64,000 bases of DNA. It comes from Metridium senile (Eukaryota; Cnidaria; Anthozoa; Actiniaria; Metridiidae). The DNA lies in the NCBI GenBank assembly GCA_949775045.1, contig OX459097.1, forward strand, positions 17,026,210 to 17,090,209. The letters are read 5' to 3'. The notes under the pieces are model-generated. The model saw nothing but the letters and a program-made list of their open reading frames with translations. It ran no database searches and was not told the origin of the DNA. The position numbers and the translations under genes were made by a program. This document shows, piece after piece, positions 48,477-59,727 of the stretch (positions are counted from its first letter, which is position 1; every line of letters begins with the position of its first letter).

Positions 48477-48583
48477 TATTTTTACTATATTATAAAGACA
48501 TTAACAATCGGTATCGATTTTTATCGATTGAATCGATAAAAATCGATACCGATTGTTAATGTCTTTATAATATAGTAAAAATA
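48477..48583. repeat. Perfect 53-bp-arm palindrome
   Basis: Arms tatttttactatattataaa ... tttttatcgatt and the exact complement are separated by a single G at 48530. I see no mismatch. It follows a stretch of ATCGAT-rich imperfect repeats from 48345. Confidence 0.85.
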
Positions 48584-48960
48584 CATACTAATTATTTACA
48601 TTAAATATATCTAGATAACATACTAATTATGTACAATCAATATTATGTGATAAAAAAAATATATATACAATTATTATACTATTTAGCGAATAAATTATAT
48701 CTCAAATATAGCCTATTTATAAAAGATGCTTTGAAACGCTCCGTATTAACTCTAGGTAGGAGACTGCTATTATTTCTAAGTCTAGGAGAGGACTCCTTGA
48801 CTTTAGGTATAATAATAGTATTGATATTGGTATTCCTTTGTTTGATTACGTGATCACAAACGGGAAGTTTTAAAGGCTTCCCTCTGCACGAGCAGGATGT
48901 GCATGCAGACAAAGCCTCTCGGCTACAATATCTTCTCACACGAAGCGTTTGGTCCCCATG

Positions 48961-49193
48961 TTCTTGAATAACAAAAAAATAGCATTCAACTCATATAACT
49001 ACACATTGTTGACAAGCAAGTCTATTCTATTTTCCCTGCTAGCAGTCTCTCTCGTTTCACTCTGGGTAGCTCTGACTCACATCTATATAATTTCAAAAAC
49101 AAAAAAATAGCAGTCAACTCACTATATACTTGCTACACATATACACATATAACTACAAATTGTTTACAAGCAAGTCTATTCTATTTTCCCTGC
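48961..49193. repeat. Diverged direct duplication, about 90 bp
   Basis: aacaaaaaaatagca(t/g)tcaactca ... caagcaagtctattctattt, then tccctgc, occurs at 48967-49047 and 49098-49193. Confidence 0.7.
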
Positions 49194-49314
49194 AATTGTA
49201 CCCTGGGTACCAGAGGTTATTTTCTACTTGCTTAAGCGTTTTAAAATCTGACGGTTTGTGAAGCAACGAACACAGACGTACAAATGATAAATACAGATAC
49301 TAGAGTAACCCTGT

Positions 49315-49453
49315 GGGGCCAGTTGTACGAAGCCTGGATAAAGTTATCCACTGGATAAGAGTAATCCAGTGTATAGAATTTGTATAGGTTTTATCCGTTG
49401 GATAGGGATTTAACCGGTGGATAGCGCTATTCATTCTTCGTACAACCGGCCCC
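49315..49453. mobile_element. MITE with GGGGCC(A/G)GTTGTACGAAG ends
   Basis: ggggccagttgtacgaag faces cttcgtacaaccggcccc. The interior repeats ggataaag, ggataagag and ggataggg-like words around TTATCC. This terminal motif is common in marine invertebrate genomes (recollection). Confidence 0.75.
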
Positions 49454-50414
49454 TGGTATCCATCGGTACTCTCGTTGAGACTACTGACAAGAAAAATCTT
49501 GTCAGAGTTCGCAGAGATGAACTCTGCTAGCAGGAAACTATTATTTTTTGAATATTTTATTTAAAAAAAATGTCAGTTGTGAATTAACCACTCAGGCACG
49601 TATAAAGATTAGAGAGGAAGTTAGAATAAAGCAAGTCGGTTAGCTGGTATCCTTTAGATATAAAGAAAAATTTGCGGATATGGAAAGTGATGTAATACTA
49701 TTGTGTTTGGCCATTCAGTATTATTAAATTAATTCACAGGAAAAGGTGCGATTCTTATTACTCACGAAATAAAGACAGAATACATTTTTAAAGGACAAAT
49801 CTGATAAATAATTATTAGTTAATATATATTTCATTTCTGGACAGTCATATAGTATTTAGTAGTAGAGTTTTCGCCATGTGGTAAAGCTGTCAACATTTCA
49901 ATACGTTTTGTTCGTAGCAAGCAATTCATCCATTCAGCGGTAATCCCTGCGAAAGATATCCTCGTTTGACGACAAGTAAGTAACCAAAAAGCCATTTTTA
50001 TAACTCGATCGGCTACGCTCATCGAGTAAAAAGAAAATTCAACTCGGTTTGAAGATATTAATTCTATTTTTGTCTCGTTCCAAACTATATATATAACATT
50101 TTTTATCCGCGCTAGAAGATAAAGTTCATATCTTCGCCAACGCGTAATATCCATTAGTTATTTTCGTTTTTACTATGTGGTTTTATTTGTCGACTGTATT
50201 TGGTCAAGAGCCACATGTCCCACACGTGGCCTGAGTACGCACTACATTGGCGAGGTCTTTGGTGTGATATATTATTGAAACGAGCCTTATTGACGCCCAT
50301 TATATTGAATTGAAAGATATCTACTTGTATTGGTTGACTAGCCTCTCACACACCTTAATAATTTAAAATCCTTGCGTTTCAACCTCAGTCTATGCAGTCA
50401 TATAAAAGAATATT

Positions 50415-50591
50415 AATATTGAACATGATACTAATTCGACCTATTTTTGAACATTTTTTAATGTCGAGCTTTCGACCACACTGTTATGGACTAACAAAAA
50501 CGATCCAGTATCGAAAACCATACCAGGTCGTCGAAAGCTCGACATAAATTTGTTTTCAAAAATAGGTCGAATTAGTATCATGTTCAATATT
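50415..50591. mobile_element. Palindromic MITE-like element
   Basis: aatattgaacatgatactaa is mirrored at the right end, and aatgtcgagctttcga faces tcgaaagctcgacat. Confidence 0.82.
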
Positions 50592-51629
50592 CACACGAAC
50601 TACAAACACCTCATTGATTTAATATTAGTATAATTTGTCACCATATTTTAGTTTCGGTCAAAGTTCTGTTATAAGCAATCATCGGTGCAGTGGCTCCGTC
50701 TTTTTTCTCTTTATGGTAAAGAGATCCATTGAGTTGATTGTCGTGTTATAGAAGTATACAAATAATATCCTTGCATTTCTCAATCTCGGAAACCCAGTTG
50801 CTACTTGTCCTCTTACGTCTCTCACGTCCCCTTGTAGCCCTCACGATCCCAGTAAGTAACCCCATGCATAGTTTCCGGGGATGTCATTTTCTATTCTGCT
50901 TTTAATGCAACCTACCATGCTTTCAAAATTAATCATTGTAGTGAGTTGGCGGTTTCACTTCTGCATTTTTAAATTAATATGGAATTACCACAAATACGAT
51001 ATCAACCGCGAACACATTTACAGACATTTACAGAGGTCAAATAGCCTGGGAAGTATTGATGTTTTACATTCAACATATAATTATTTCTGAAAATCTGTGG
51101 CGATTGTACGACGAGAAAAAGTAGCTACGGTCACATAAATCTACGTAGAAATCGTTTCTTGTTGTTTGGATAGCTGTGTTACCAATGTGGCAAAAAAGCG
51201 GAGTAAGGGTTTCGCGCCGCCATATCGGTAACACTGACAGCAATCCAAAAACACGTTTTTCTCTCTCTCCTACGCGTGCTACGTAGGCTTAAGGAAACAC
51301 GACCGTTCTTCCTAATGCTAAGCAGAGTTCCATAAATAGTCTGTAAGCTCTTTATCACTAAAAGGGCCGACATTAAATCGCAGTGAATTAGTTTTCTGAC
51401 ATTAAACAGCTTATAGAGACACAAATACTCGATTTGAAAGAGCAATATAGTTCTTTTAGTCGTGCTATCGTTGTGAATTCTAACAAACATTTTCAAAAGA
51501 CAGTTATGATGTCATTTTTAGGCAATGTTCAAGCATTGTCAACTAAAATAAAATGATATACAACGTGGCACAACATAAGCTCTCTTTAAATGCTCGATAC
51601 TGACTAGCATCAACTGCACGTGAACATAC

Positions 51630-51712
51630 TTTACTCCGACGAAGGGCTAAGGCTCGAAACGTCAGTAAAGTTAAGTCAATATTTTTTACGGTGTAACAAA
51701 TTTCATTATATT
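51630..51712 (+). mobile_element. Penelope-tail repeat with hammerhead-like core
   Basis: UUUACU (51630-51635), CCGACGA, hairpin GGGC-UAAG-GCUC, GAAAC, GUC, AGUAAA (51664-51669) that pairs with the first strand, then gttaagtcaatatttttt and ttcattatattacctagc. This is the best-preserved copy of the motif: all of stem II can pair, with one G-U. Confidence 0.6.
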
Positions 51713-51881
51713 ACCTAGCGAACATAGATTCCATATATTTCATCATTTATTCAATGTTCACTGTTCTTCATTACACAGTTAAAAATTGAAATTTCCGCCG
51801 CTGCAAACGAGTCACGTGTCACCCGGTTCTTTTCTATTTATAGTGGACGACGTTATAGGTGACTGCATTTAGTTGTATGAT

Positions 51882-52083
51882 TTAGACCCCGTCTACACGG
51901 ATCCAGATACTTTTGAAACCGCACACTTTTTGATGCGAATCGGCCTATCGTCCACACGAATCCAGTGAATCTGGTCACCGAAACCGCATACATTTGAATA
52001 GGAAACGATGAACAGGATTCGTGTGGACGCAAATATTTCTATGCGGTTTGAGCCGGATCGAATTCGTGTAGACGAGGCCTTAA
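51882..52083. mobile_element. MITE with GACCCCGTCTACACGGATCC ends, copy 1
   Basis: Left ttagaccccgtctacacg, right cgtgtagacgaggccttaa. The interior has gcggttt / aaaccgc and cgtccacacgaatcc with its complement. Two more copies lie at 62003-62332. Confidence 0.8.
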
Positions 52084-52537
52084 TCAATATCATCTATTCA
52101 TGATGTTAGAAGCATCGTGGGCAAAACGTGTCAGGAAATGCAGAGGCGTCAAATCTATAGAGAAAGACAAACACACACTTTTAGATTAAAATATCTGCTG
52201 GTGATCACAATGAGAGGCGGCTATTTGACCAGACGTCATCTGGTTGTGGGTTGATAATTTTGGCGCCATAAACTTGTCCAACAATGAGTTGAACCTTTCG
52301 TTCTTGATAACCACGTGTGGTACTACTCACACACCGGTTGTGCATTGAGTACTCTTCCCCTAAGTTTCAGGAATTGTCAAATGCAATATGATTGTGTATG
52401 TTGAATTGATGTTAATATAATTAGCATTCATGAATTTAATTACTCCACCCTTGCCATTCCTTCAAATGCCCGACAAAGTTCGTTTGGCGATACTAAATGT
52501 AATGTAATTTATCGTCAAAAATCTATCATGGTCGATT

Positions 52538-52779
52538 CACAGGGAGCCCAAGCTCATCACTTGTGATCTTTTACAGTAAATGTATGGAGTCGCGAGATAT
52601 CCTTTCGCTGTGCCTCAAATATACAATAATAAATTTTTTTTTTTACGTTGATAGTTGTATATAATTGTTTTCTAGACTCTTAATTTATTATTGTATATTT
52701 GAGGCACAGCGAAAGGATATCTCGCGACTCCATACATTTACTGTAAAAGATCACAAGTGATGAGCTTGGGCTCCCTGTG
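52538..52779. mobile_element. Foldback element, CACAGGGAGCCC family, copy 3
   Basis: A 242-bp palindrome whose arms match the outer part of the 1.1-kb copy at 29471. The 7-bp direct repeat GTCGATT flanks it (52531-52537 and 52780-52786). It lacks the internal open frame. Confidence 0.9.
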
Positions 52780-52786
52780 GTCGATT

Positions 52787-55700
52787 CAGGTTTTTCGGCT
52801 TTGTTTCTGGACTTCGCAAGGTAATCATTGACGCTGTCGAAAGTATTGCCTGTGACTGACCATCATGGCATTCAAGTTGAATCACAATCAGATTTTGTCA
52901 TTGATCCACTATGTTATACGCTGACTTGGATGCGAGGTTAGTTAGTCGATGGAAGTTGTTACTCAATTTGATCAGCGTTTTTGTCTTGGATTAAAATATA
53001 TTGAACACTAATTCTATTATATTGAATACGGTTATAAAACAGTACATTTAATCATTTTCAAATATTTTTTCTGGATGACGATATACTGCAGACCTTAAAG
53101 GATTCCAAATAACTAAAATACTGAGATTATGGGCTTCCAAATGCACTAAAAGTTAACAAAGAAAGTATAGTTACAGTGTATGGACAAGGTGTCCCTATAC
53201 TAAATTTGAGACATGGTCAAACGCTGATAACACTTACTTTTAGAAGATATCAGAATGAAAAGCACACAACATACTAACTTTAACGTGTTCTTTGCGACTA
53301 GGAGTTTTTATGCTAATTTAACTTTAAAATTGTGTATGATCGTGATGACACTCGCTCCAGTCTCCTGCTCGTTTTGAAAGAGGCTAATTGTTTTGTCAGT
53401 ACTCCTCGTGCTTATGTTTTAGACCAGCCAGTCAGTAGAATGATATTTTTTTCAAATTGGTGATACCTTATTTCGATTCGGTGTATTAGAATAGGAAATC
53501 GCACGAACTTTAGAAAAATTCGTAATTAATTGATACAAGTGATGTTTTGAAAGTTTTCAAAATTGGACGAGCCTTTTAGGCGAGTTCAATTTGATCTACT
53601 TTTATATACTCTTCTCATCCAATCAGAATCGATAATTTTGTACAGTATATTATAACAGTACAGTTTATTGATACAGATATCGTCTCAGGATGTAACCTTT
53701 TCAGTAGTAATGCTAGTAGACAAAACCTGGCCACTTAAGTTTGGGCTTTTTGATAATAATCTTACAAAACAAGCCTGGGAAAGCAAACTTTATTGTGAGA
53801 AAAAAGAACAGGTCATGTAAAGAAATCGGGCTTGACCTGACTGGACTGGATTGGACTGGCTTGAAATGGGGAGTTATGTTTAAGCTTTTGAAGGTTATGC
53901 AGTATATACTTTATGAAATTTATATCAATAATAGTGATATTTTTTCTAAGCAACAGTTTTGATCATAACCTTGAGTTACAATGCATGTTGGTTTGCTAGT
54001 GTTACTCTAGTCGTTCGTTGTTTAGTGCGTTTTTTAGTACTACATAATAATAACATATATTTTTTTATAGAAAACTATGTCACTCAGTTTAAGGGCATGG
54101 TTAGACTTGCGTGGTAGTCTTCTTTAAGATGTTAAATATTTTTGAACACCATTGGGTTCGTTGCAACTGGCTTTCTCCCTCGGTCAGTTTACATGTACCA
54201 TTAACTGGTAAGGTATTCATAACAAGTTAGGATGTGAATCTAGTTGTACAGGATCCAATTTTAAGCTTACTAAACGATCATAGATGGCTAAACTGCATGA
54301 ACTCTGACAAACCTTGTCGTGAATATTAAGCTTATTAAAGCTGAAAGGCTGGAGGTTTTCTCAATTCAGTTTCTCAGTGTAATATCAACCAGGATTTTTA
54401 GAATTTAACGAGAGTGTAAACCAATATCGCGAAGTTTAGTTTCAGTTGACTGGTAACATTGGTGATTTGTTTGCAAATACTCACAATTAATATATATTTT
54501 TTCTAATTTATATGTTGTTAGAAATTTCGTTTCATCGCAAACTTTCACTTCTGCAAAAGGGATTGCCAGTGTATATTTATGTCGGAGAATTGCCTGGAAA
54601 GGAGGTTTGATCGATAGAAATCGTAAATTCTGAATAGAGAGACAGAAAGAGCGAGAAAGAAAGAGAGATCGTCATATTGTTCAATACATACTTGAAAATA
54701 TATTCGAAAGGAGGATTTAATATATTTCATTGTATTCGTCGCTCATAAGGGTGCTGTATTCATTTTATAGGCAGAATACAATCGCACAATTTTTTTTGTT
54801 TTTCGATTTAAATATTATAATGCAAGGAATGGGCTTAAAATTGATCGAACAACATTTTGTATTTTTGAAATATAACCGTATAAAAGAAATGTTTTAATCA
54901 AGAACTAAACCTCAACAGGTTTACCTATAGACATTATTTTTTTTATTTTTGGGGTATGTATTTTTATTTTCACAACATTTATTAAAAATGTCTTGCAGTC
55001 GCAGGGTAAATAAAAAAAATAGCGAAGATTACAAAAATAGTGTGCAATTTCGCGGCCTTATATATCAATTCTGTAAATTTTCAATATGTTAAAACAATAT
55101 TGAGTCATCGAATTAATAAAAATAAAAAAAAATTCATGATAATTTATGCGATATTACCAGAGAAAAGGTATCTTTTTATTCAAATTCAAGTAAAAATGCA
55201 GATTTCATATCGATTTTAAAATTCATTCACTTTAAACATGTAAATATGTTAGAAATCGATGAGCTGGAACTTTCCCAATGTTATGGTAATAGCAAATATT
55301 ACGTCATTACTACTTTAAGGGGAATCCCCTGTTTTTTCGACTTGAGCTAACCAATCAAAATCGACTTATCTAAGTGTGAATAAATTAATTCTTTTTAACG
55401 TCTTATTCATATTTTTTTCAAATAGAAAAATTTCTAAATGCGAAAGGATCTAACTCTAAATAAGTCCAACAAATTTGTTTTTCGAATAATTTTCGTTCGA
55501 GTCTTTGATCTATAATATATAGACTTTAGACTTTATTAAAAAAAAAAATTATACTTACAACAATAATCCATTAGATTCAAGATCAAATATACAATAAAAA
55601 TAATAATTCATTTATTTTATAATAATATAGTTATAGTGCTAGTTGTGTGTGGCTGTCGAAATAGTTGAAACTTTCGCGTGGACAGCCATAAAAATACAAA

Positions 55701-55982
55701 AAAATAATGTAATTAAAAGATCAATATATAACTATCAAGCTTGTTTGTCACTATATACAACTTAAAATATTGCTAACGAATTAGAGCGAAAACACTGTAT
55801 TCATGAAATAAAATTTCTACTGTGTAACAGTTCGTATTTACTGACTATATGTCACTATCAGAGACAAGTAAAGTTGTATTGGGGTATTGATCCCTTTTGT
55901 ATTCGATGTGATAGGAACTAAATAGTCACTAAATAGAAATATAATATTAGTTAGTAACTATTTTGTTTTTATTTTAAGGTTA
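52787..55982. other. No gene seen
   Basis: AT-rich, with no exon, RNA gene or clear repeat I can support. A short GGACTGGATTGGACTGG repeat lies near 53842. Confidence 0.5.
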
Positions 55983-56127
55983 TAGAGTACAAACACTAAA
56001 AGTGTGCAATACTTTGTACTATTTACCACTAAATAGTGTTGATTAAACAATAGAGAACAAAAGAATTTGCATAATTTAGCAGTATTTAGTGGTATTTATG
56101 CTGCACACTTTTAGTGTTTGTACTCTA
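55983..56127. mobile_element. 145-bp palindromic MITE, family A, copy 3 (opposite orientation)
   Basis: TAGAGTACAAACACTAAAAG to CTTTTAGTGTTTGTACTCTA. Interior words are the complement of copies at 6618, 39031 and 58851. Confidence 0.88.
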
Positions 56128-58782
56128 GTGTTTTTGCTCTACTGTGCACTTAGATTAAAATATACTTAAAATGATTGCGTTTTGTGGGAAAATGGTGACG
56201 TGTTTTTCTGTGTGGGTTTGGACTATGATTCATTGTTTGTCATTTTAGTTTTTTAAAAAGCATACTATTTCAAATGTGGCTTAGCTTTTACTATACTCGA
56301 ATTTAGAGAAAAGATAGAAAATTCAGTGATACAATTTTTCGTTACCTTATGAAATCGGTTACGATATTTTGGTCTTGATCCTGATTTTCCTCACACTTAA
56401 TTAAAGAACCATTGGTACTGTAGCTTGAAATCCGTAAGCTAAAGACGTCAAAATTGCAGTGTAATGATTCATTATATTCAATGTCAGAAGACCATATACG
56501 TTCATTATCGAGATTGACACTTCTGACACTGTGCATTTCTTTAAATATTACATCACCGTGGAGGCTATAAATAGCAAACTACATCATATTCGACTATATA
56601 TACAATTCAAGTTGACATTGAAGTTTATTTCGAAAAAAAGTGAATTTTTTTTCACAATCAATTTGCCTTTTTGTTCATTTTTTTCAGAGAAAAATAAAGA
56701 AGTTCTTGAGCAAAACGAGTCATTTTACTATTAAGGTGAGGGCAATATTTTAACTAACAGGCATTATAAATCTATATTTTTTTATATATAATTATTTCAA
56801 TCTATTTATAAATGCAATGTAATGGTGACTGAGTTAATATGAATAGCCTTTTCAGAGTGATTTTCTGTCGTCCGTGAAAGAAAAATGACCAGCTATTGCG
56901 TAACCTGGTTCGTAATAGTTGCGTAATAGATACAAAGAGACTAGAAGAGTCAAGATTATGTGTGTCATAAAATAAATAAATTCGATCATAACAAGGAGCT
57001 GCAGTGACTTTTAAAACCTGTTTTAAAACAAATTCATTGATCGTCATCGTCTATCCAGTATTAATTTTGAAAATCAAATTCCTTTTCATGCTACAATGCG
57101 CCAATATTTCTGATCAGTAATGTCGAAAATTCAATTCTCGGTTTTTCATGTTACGGATATTATATATTTTCAAATGTTATACGAAGCCATTTTCTTTTAA
57201 AAAAACCTTTGGCACAATGCTTTTGTGTTTGAGCCTGATACTGAAAACGACTTTAATGCGTCCTTAATTGAACTTTTTACCTTACATGGTAATTTCAAAG
57301 CATGATTGCCAGCCACCTTCGTGCACAGAAAAGTCGAGATGATTCTATAAGAGCTACCAGAAATCTGCCCGCAGATCCACATTGTTCTACGCATCTACGG
57401 CATTATGTGACGTCAGCATAATGACGCGTGGATGTCATAGCTTCCCGGCTGAACACTTATTCATATTGCACAATTTTTAATTAAAAATCTCAACTCGAAA
57501 AATTATACATATCATCTCTTCGCGACTGCGTGGCCTTCAATCATAGTCATTTTGGTATGTGTATTCAATATATTTTATATGCATGATGATGATCGTTTAA
57601 TATAGTTTTGTCCCTTCTTTAATATTCGGTTTTGTTGCTAAGCCAGCGGACAACATATAGCATATTCTATCCCTATGGTAATGAAGATAGTACTACAGTG
57701 CTTTTTGGGAATACGTATGATTTAGCGAGTTCTTTTTAGATAAGCAGGTTTAGTTGGATGTACGTAGAAGCTTCATGTTAATTTTCATCCAACAAAGATC
57801 GAAACATAGAAACTATTATCCGTGTTTAATATCGCCTCGAACGAGGCCGGTTAGTTTTGTGCAGTAAATTAATTTATTTGTAACGAGTTTATGAAATCAC
57901 ACATACAGTTTTATGGCAGAAGCAATACTACAGGGTTTATAGATCTACTATTTGCATTTATCATTTGTACATCTGTGTTCGTTATTTCTCGTTGCTTCAC
58001 AAACCATTTGATTTACAAACGCCAAAGCAAGTAGAAATAACCGGCTCTGGTATAAAAAAGATATCCAGACGTTTCAAATGCCTGTTTATATAGCAACGAG
58101 ATTGCGTTACTAAAAAAATCACGCAATTCTACGTTTTTGTACGTTAAATTTACGTATGTATGTGCAAAGTTAGCTTTGTTTAGGATTAGTTTTTTTTTAA
58201 TAATAACAAAGTCGAATTGATTTGTTTTATTTCGTGACTATTCCTTAATTTCAGCAACAAACCAACGGTCTCCATATGTCTTAAGCCTAGACTTGGGAAC
58301 TTCTAACAGTCTTATGTTGCTATAGATCGAAGGGAACGTGTGCATTTGCGAAAATGTAGGAGACAGAATAAGTAACTGGGAACTAAACCACTCAAATATT
58401 AAATTATTATCACCATATTCATATTAACGACTTATTGCGCCAGCTTCGTGCCAAAATACGTTTCACGAAAATACATTCCATAATATTTTATATTATATAT
58501 TATACATGCCTATTTCGTTATATATATTCGCTATTTCGCTATTTCGCTATTTCGCAGTTTAGTATAATACCTCATTCAGTATCGTTCCATGATCGTATCA
58601 TTATCGTATTATGATCCGTTAACGTTTGTTATGCTTTTTAGTTTCGATATTATTTAGAGAAGTGAATCGAAAATGTGCATTTTGTTTCTGCTCTTCATGA
58701 ATAGTTTCTTGATCAAAATGTTGCGTTGGAAAGTATTAAAGTAAATGGTAGGTCTTGTAAAATCTCACTACCCTTTTCATAA
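56128..58782. other. No gene seen
   Basis: AT-rich. A small tandem of ttcgctatt lies near 58528-58556. No coding exon or RNA gene recognised. Confidence 0.5.
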
Positions 58783-59046
58783 TAGAGTGCATTCAGTAAA
58801 AGCGTGAAACACTAATTACTAAATTGTGCAAAATAGTGCTAGTTGAAGAATAGAGTACAAATACTAAAAGTGTACAACATAAATACCACTAAATACTGCT
58901 AAATTATGCAAATTCTTTTGTTCTCTATTGTTTAATCAACACTATTTAGTGGTAAATAGTACAAAGTATTGCACACTTTTAGTGTTTGTACTCTAGAAAA
59001 CAAAATAGTATTACTAGTTTTTCACGCCTTTACTAAATGCACTCTA
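58783..59046. mobile_element. MITE with TAGAGTGCATT ends, interrupted by a family A MITE
   Basis: Outer ends TAGAGTGCATTCAGTAAAAG and CTTTACTAAATGCACTCTA with gcgtgaaa / tttcacgc just inside. A complete 145-bp family A element occupies 58851-58995. Nested insertion shows the order of events: the outer element came first. Confidence 0.82.
58851..58995. mobile_element. 145-bp palindromic MITE, family A, copy 4
   Basis: TAGAGTACAAATACTAAAAG to CTTTTAGTGTTTGTACTCTA, inside the element at 58783-59046. Confidence 0.9.
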
Positions 59047-59727
59047 ACTGGGAAAAATTCCAATACTCTAACGGTATTTTTGTATTTCATTCCTTTTGTT
59101 CAGCTCGAAAGATTTTATCGCTAGTAGATAATACATAAATTATCCTACTGCATTGAATTTTCGCTTTTAGAATATTAGAGAGACGTTCATTGATACAACC
59201 CCATCGAGATATTTCTTTGATTTGAAGTAAAGCTCAATATTTCATTTTATGACAAAAATAATTTGATATGAATGTTTAATTTCTCTTTATTTCCTTGTAG
59301 ATGGAACTTAGACGGTTTGAAAGTACAACTTTATTTCTCGATTGTTTCGATTTTAACATCTTACCTTTTCGATATGACTATGTGCTCTTTATTAGCATCA
59401 TTGTAACTTTTGCTTTTAATCTGAGATAAAAGATTTCCGTATTTTCCTGTTTTACACACTTGATTCCTTGAGAACCATCTTGTTTTTAGGTGGTCTCGCT
59501 TTGGAGCGCGCAAAAGATTGTTGGTCAAAACTAACAATTTCAAAATGGCGCCTCGACAAAGCATCGATTTTAGCCGTTTGCGTTTTGTTGTTATTCTTTT
59601 TTATTACTAATAGAGTAGCAGAGAGCTTACTCGTTAATTAGTTTTATGCCGTATATTTACTAGAACCTCATTAATTTATTGAAAATGTATTTCTTAAAAT
59701 TATTTGTTTTTTATTGCAGAACTTCTA

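Noticed and set aside
48679..48939. Minus-strand cysteine-rich frame (CSREALSACTSCSCRGK)
   Set aside because: Short, without splice sites I trust, and the family is not recognised. It may be a mobile-element relic but is not supported well enough to annotate.
49831..50154. 107-codon minus-strand frame
   Set aside because: Overlaps a diverged member of the GAGTGAGCGCAG repeat family. No domain or codon pattern supports a gene.
59361..59564. Minus-strand frame opposite the TRAF 5' region
   Set aside because: No domain and no splice context. The AAAATGGCG at 59541 on the plus strand looks more like a promoter or leader motif, but its short frame stops quickly.
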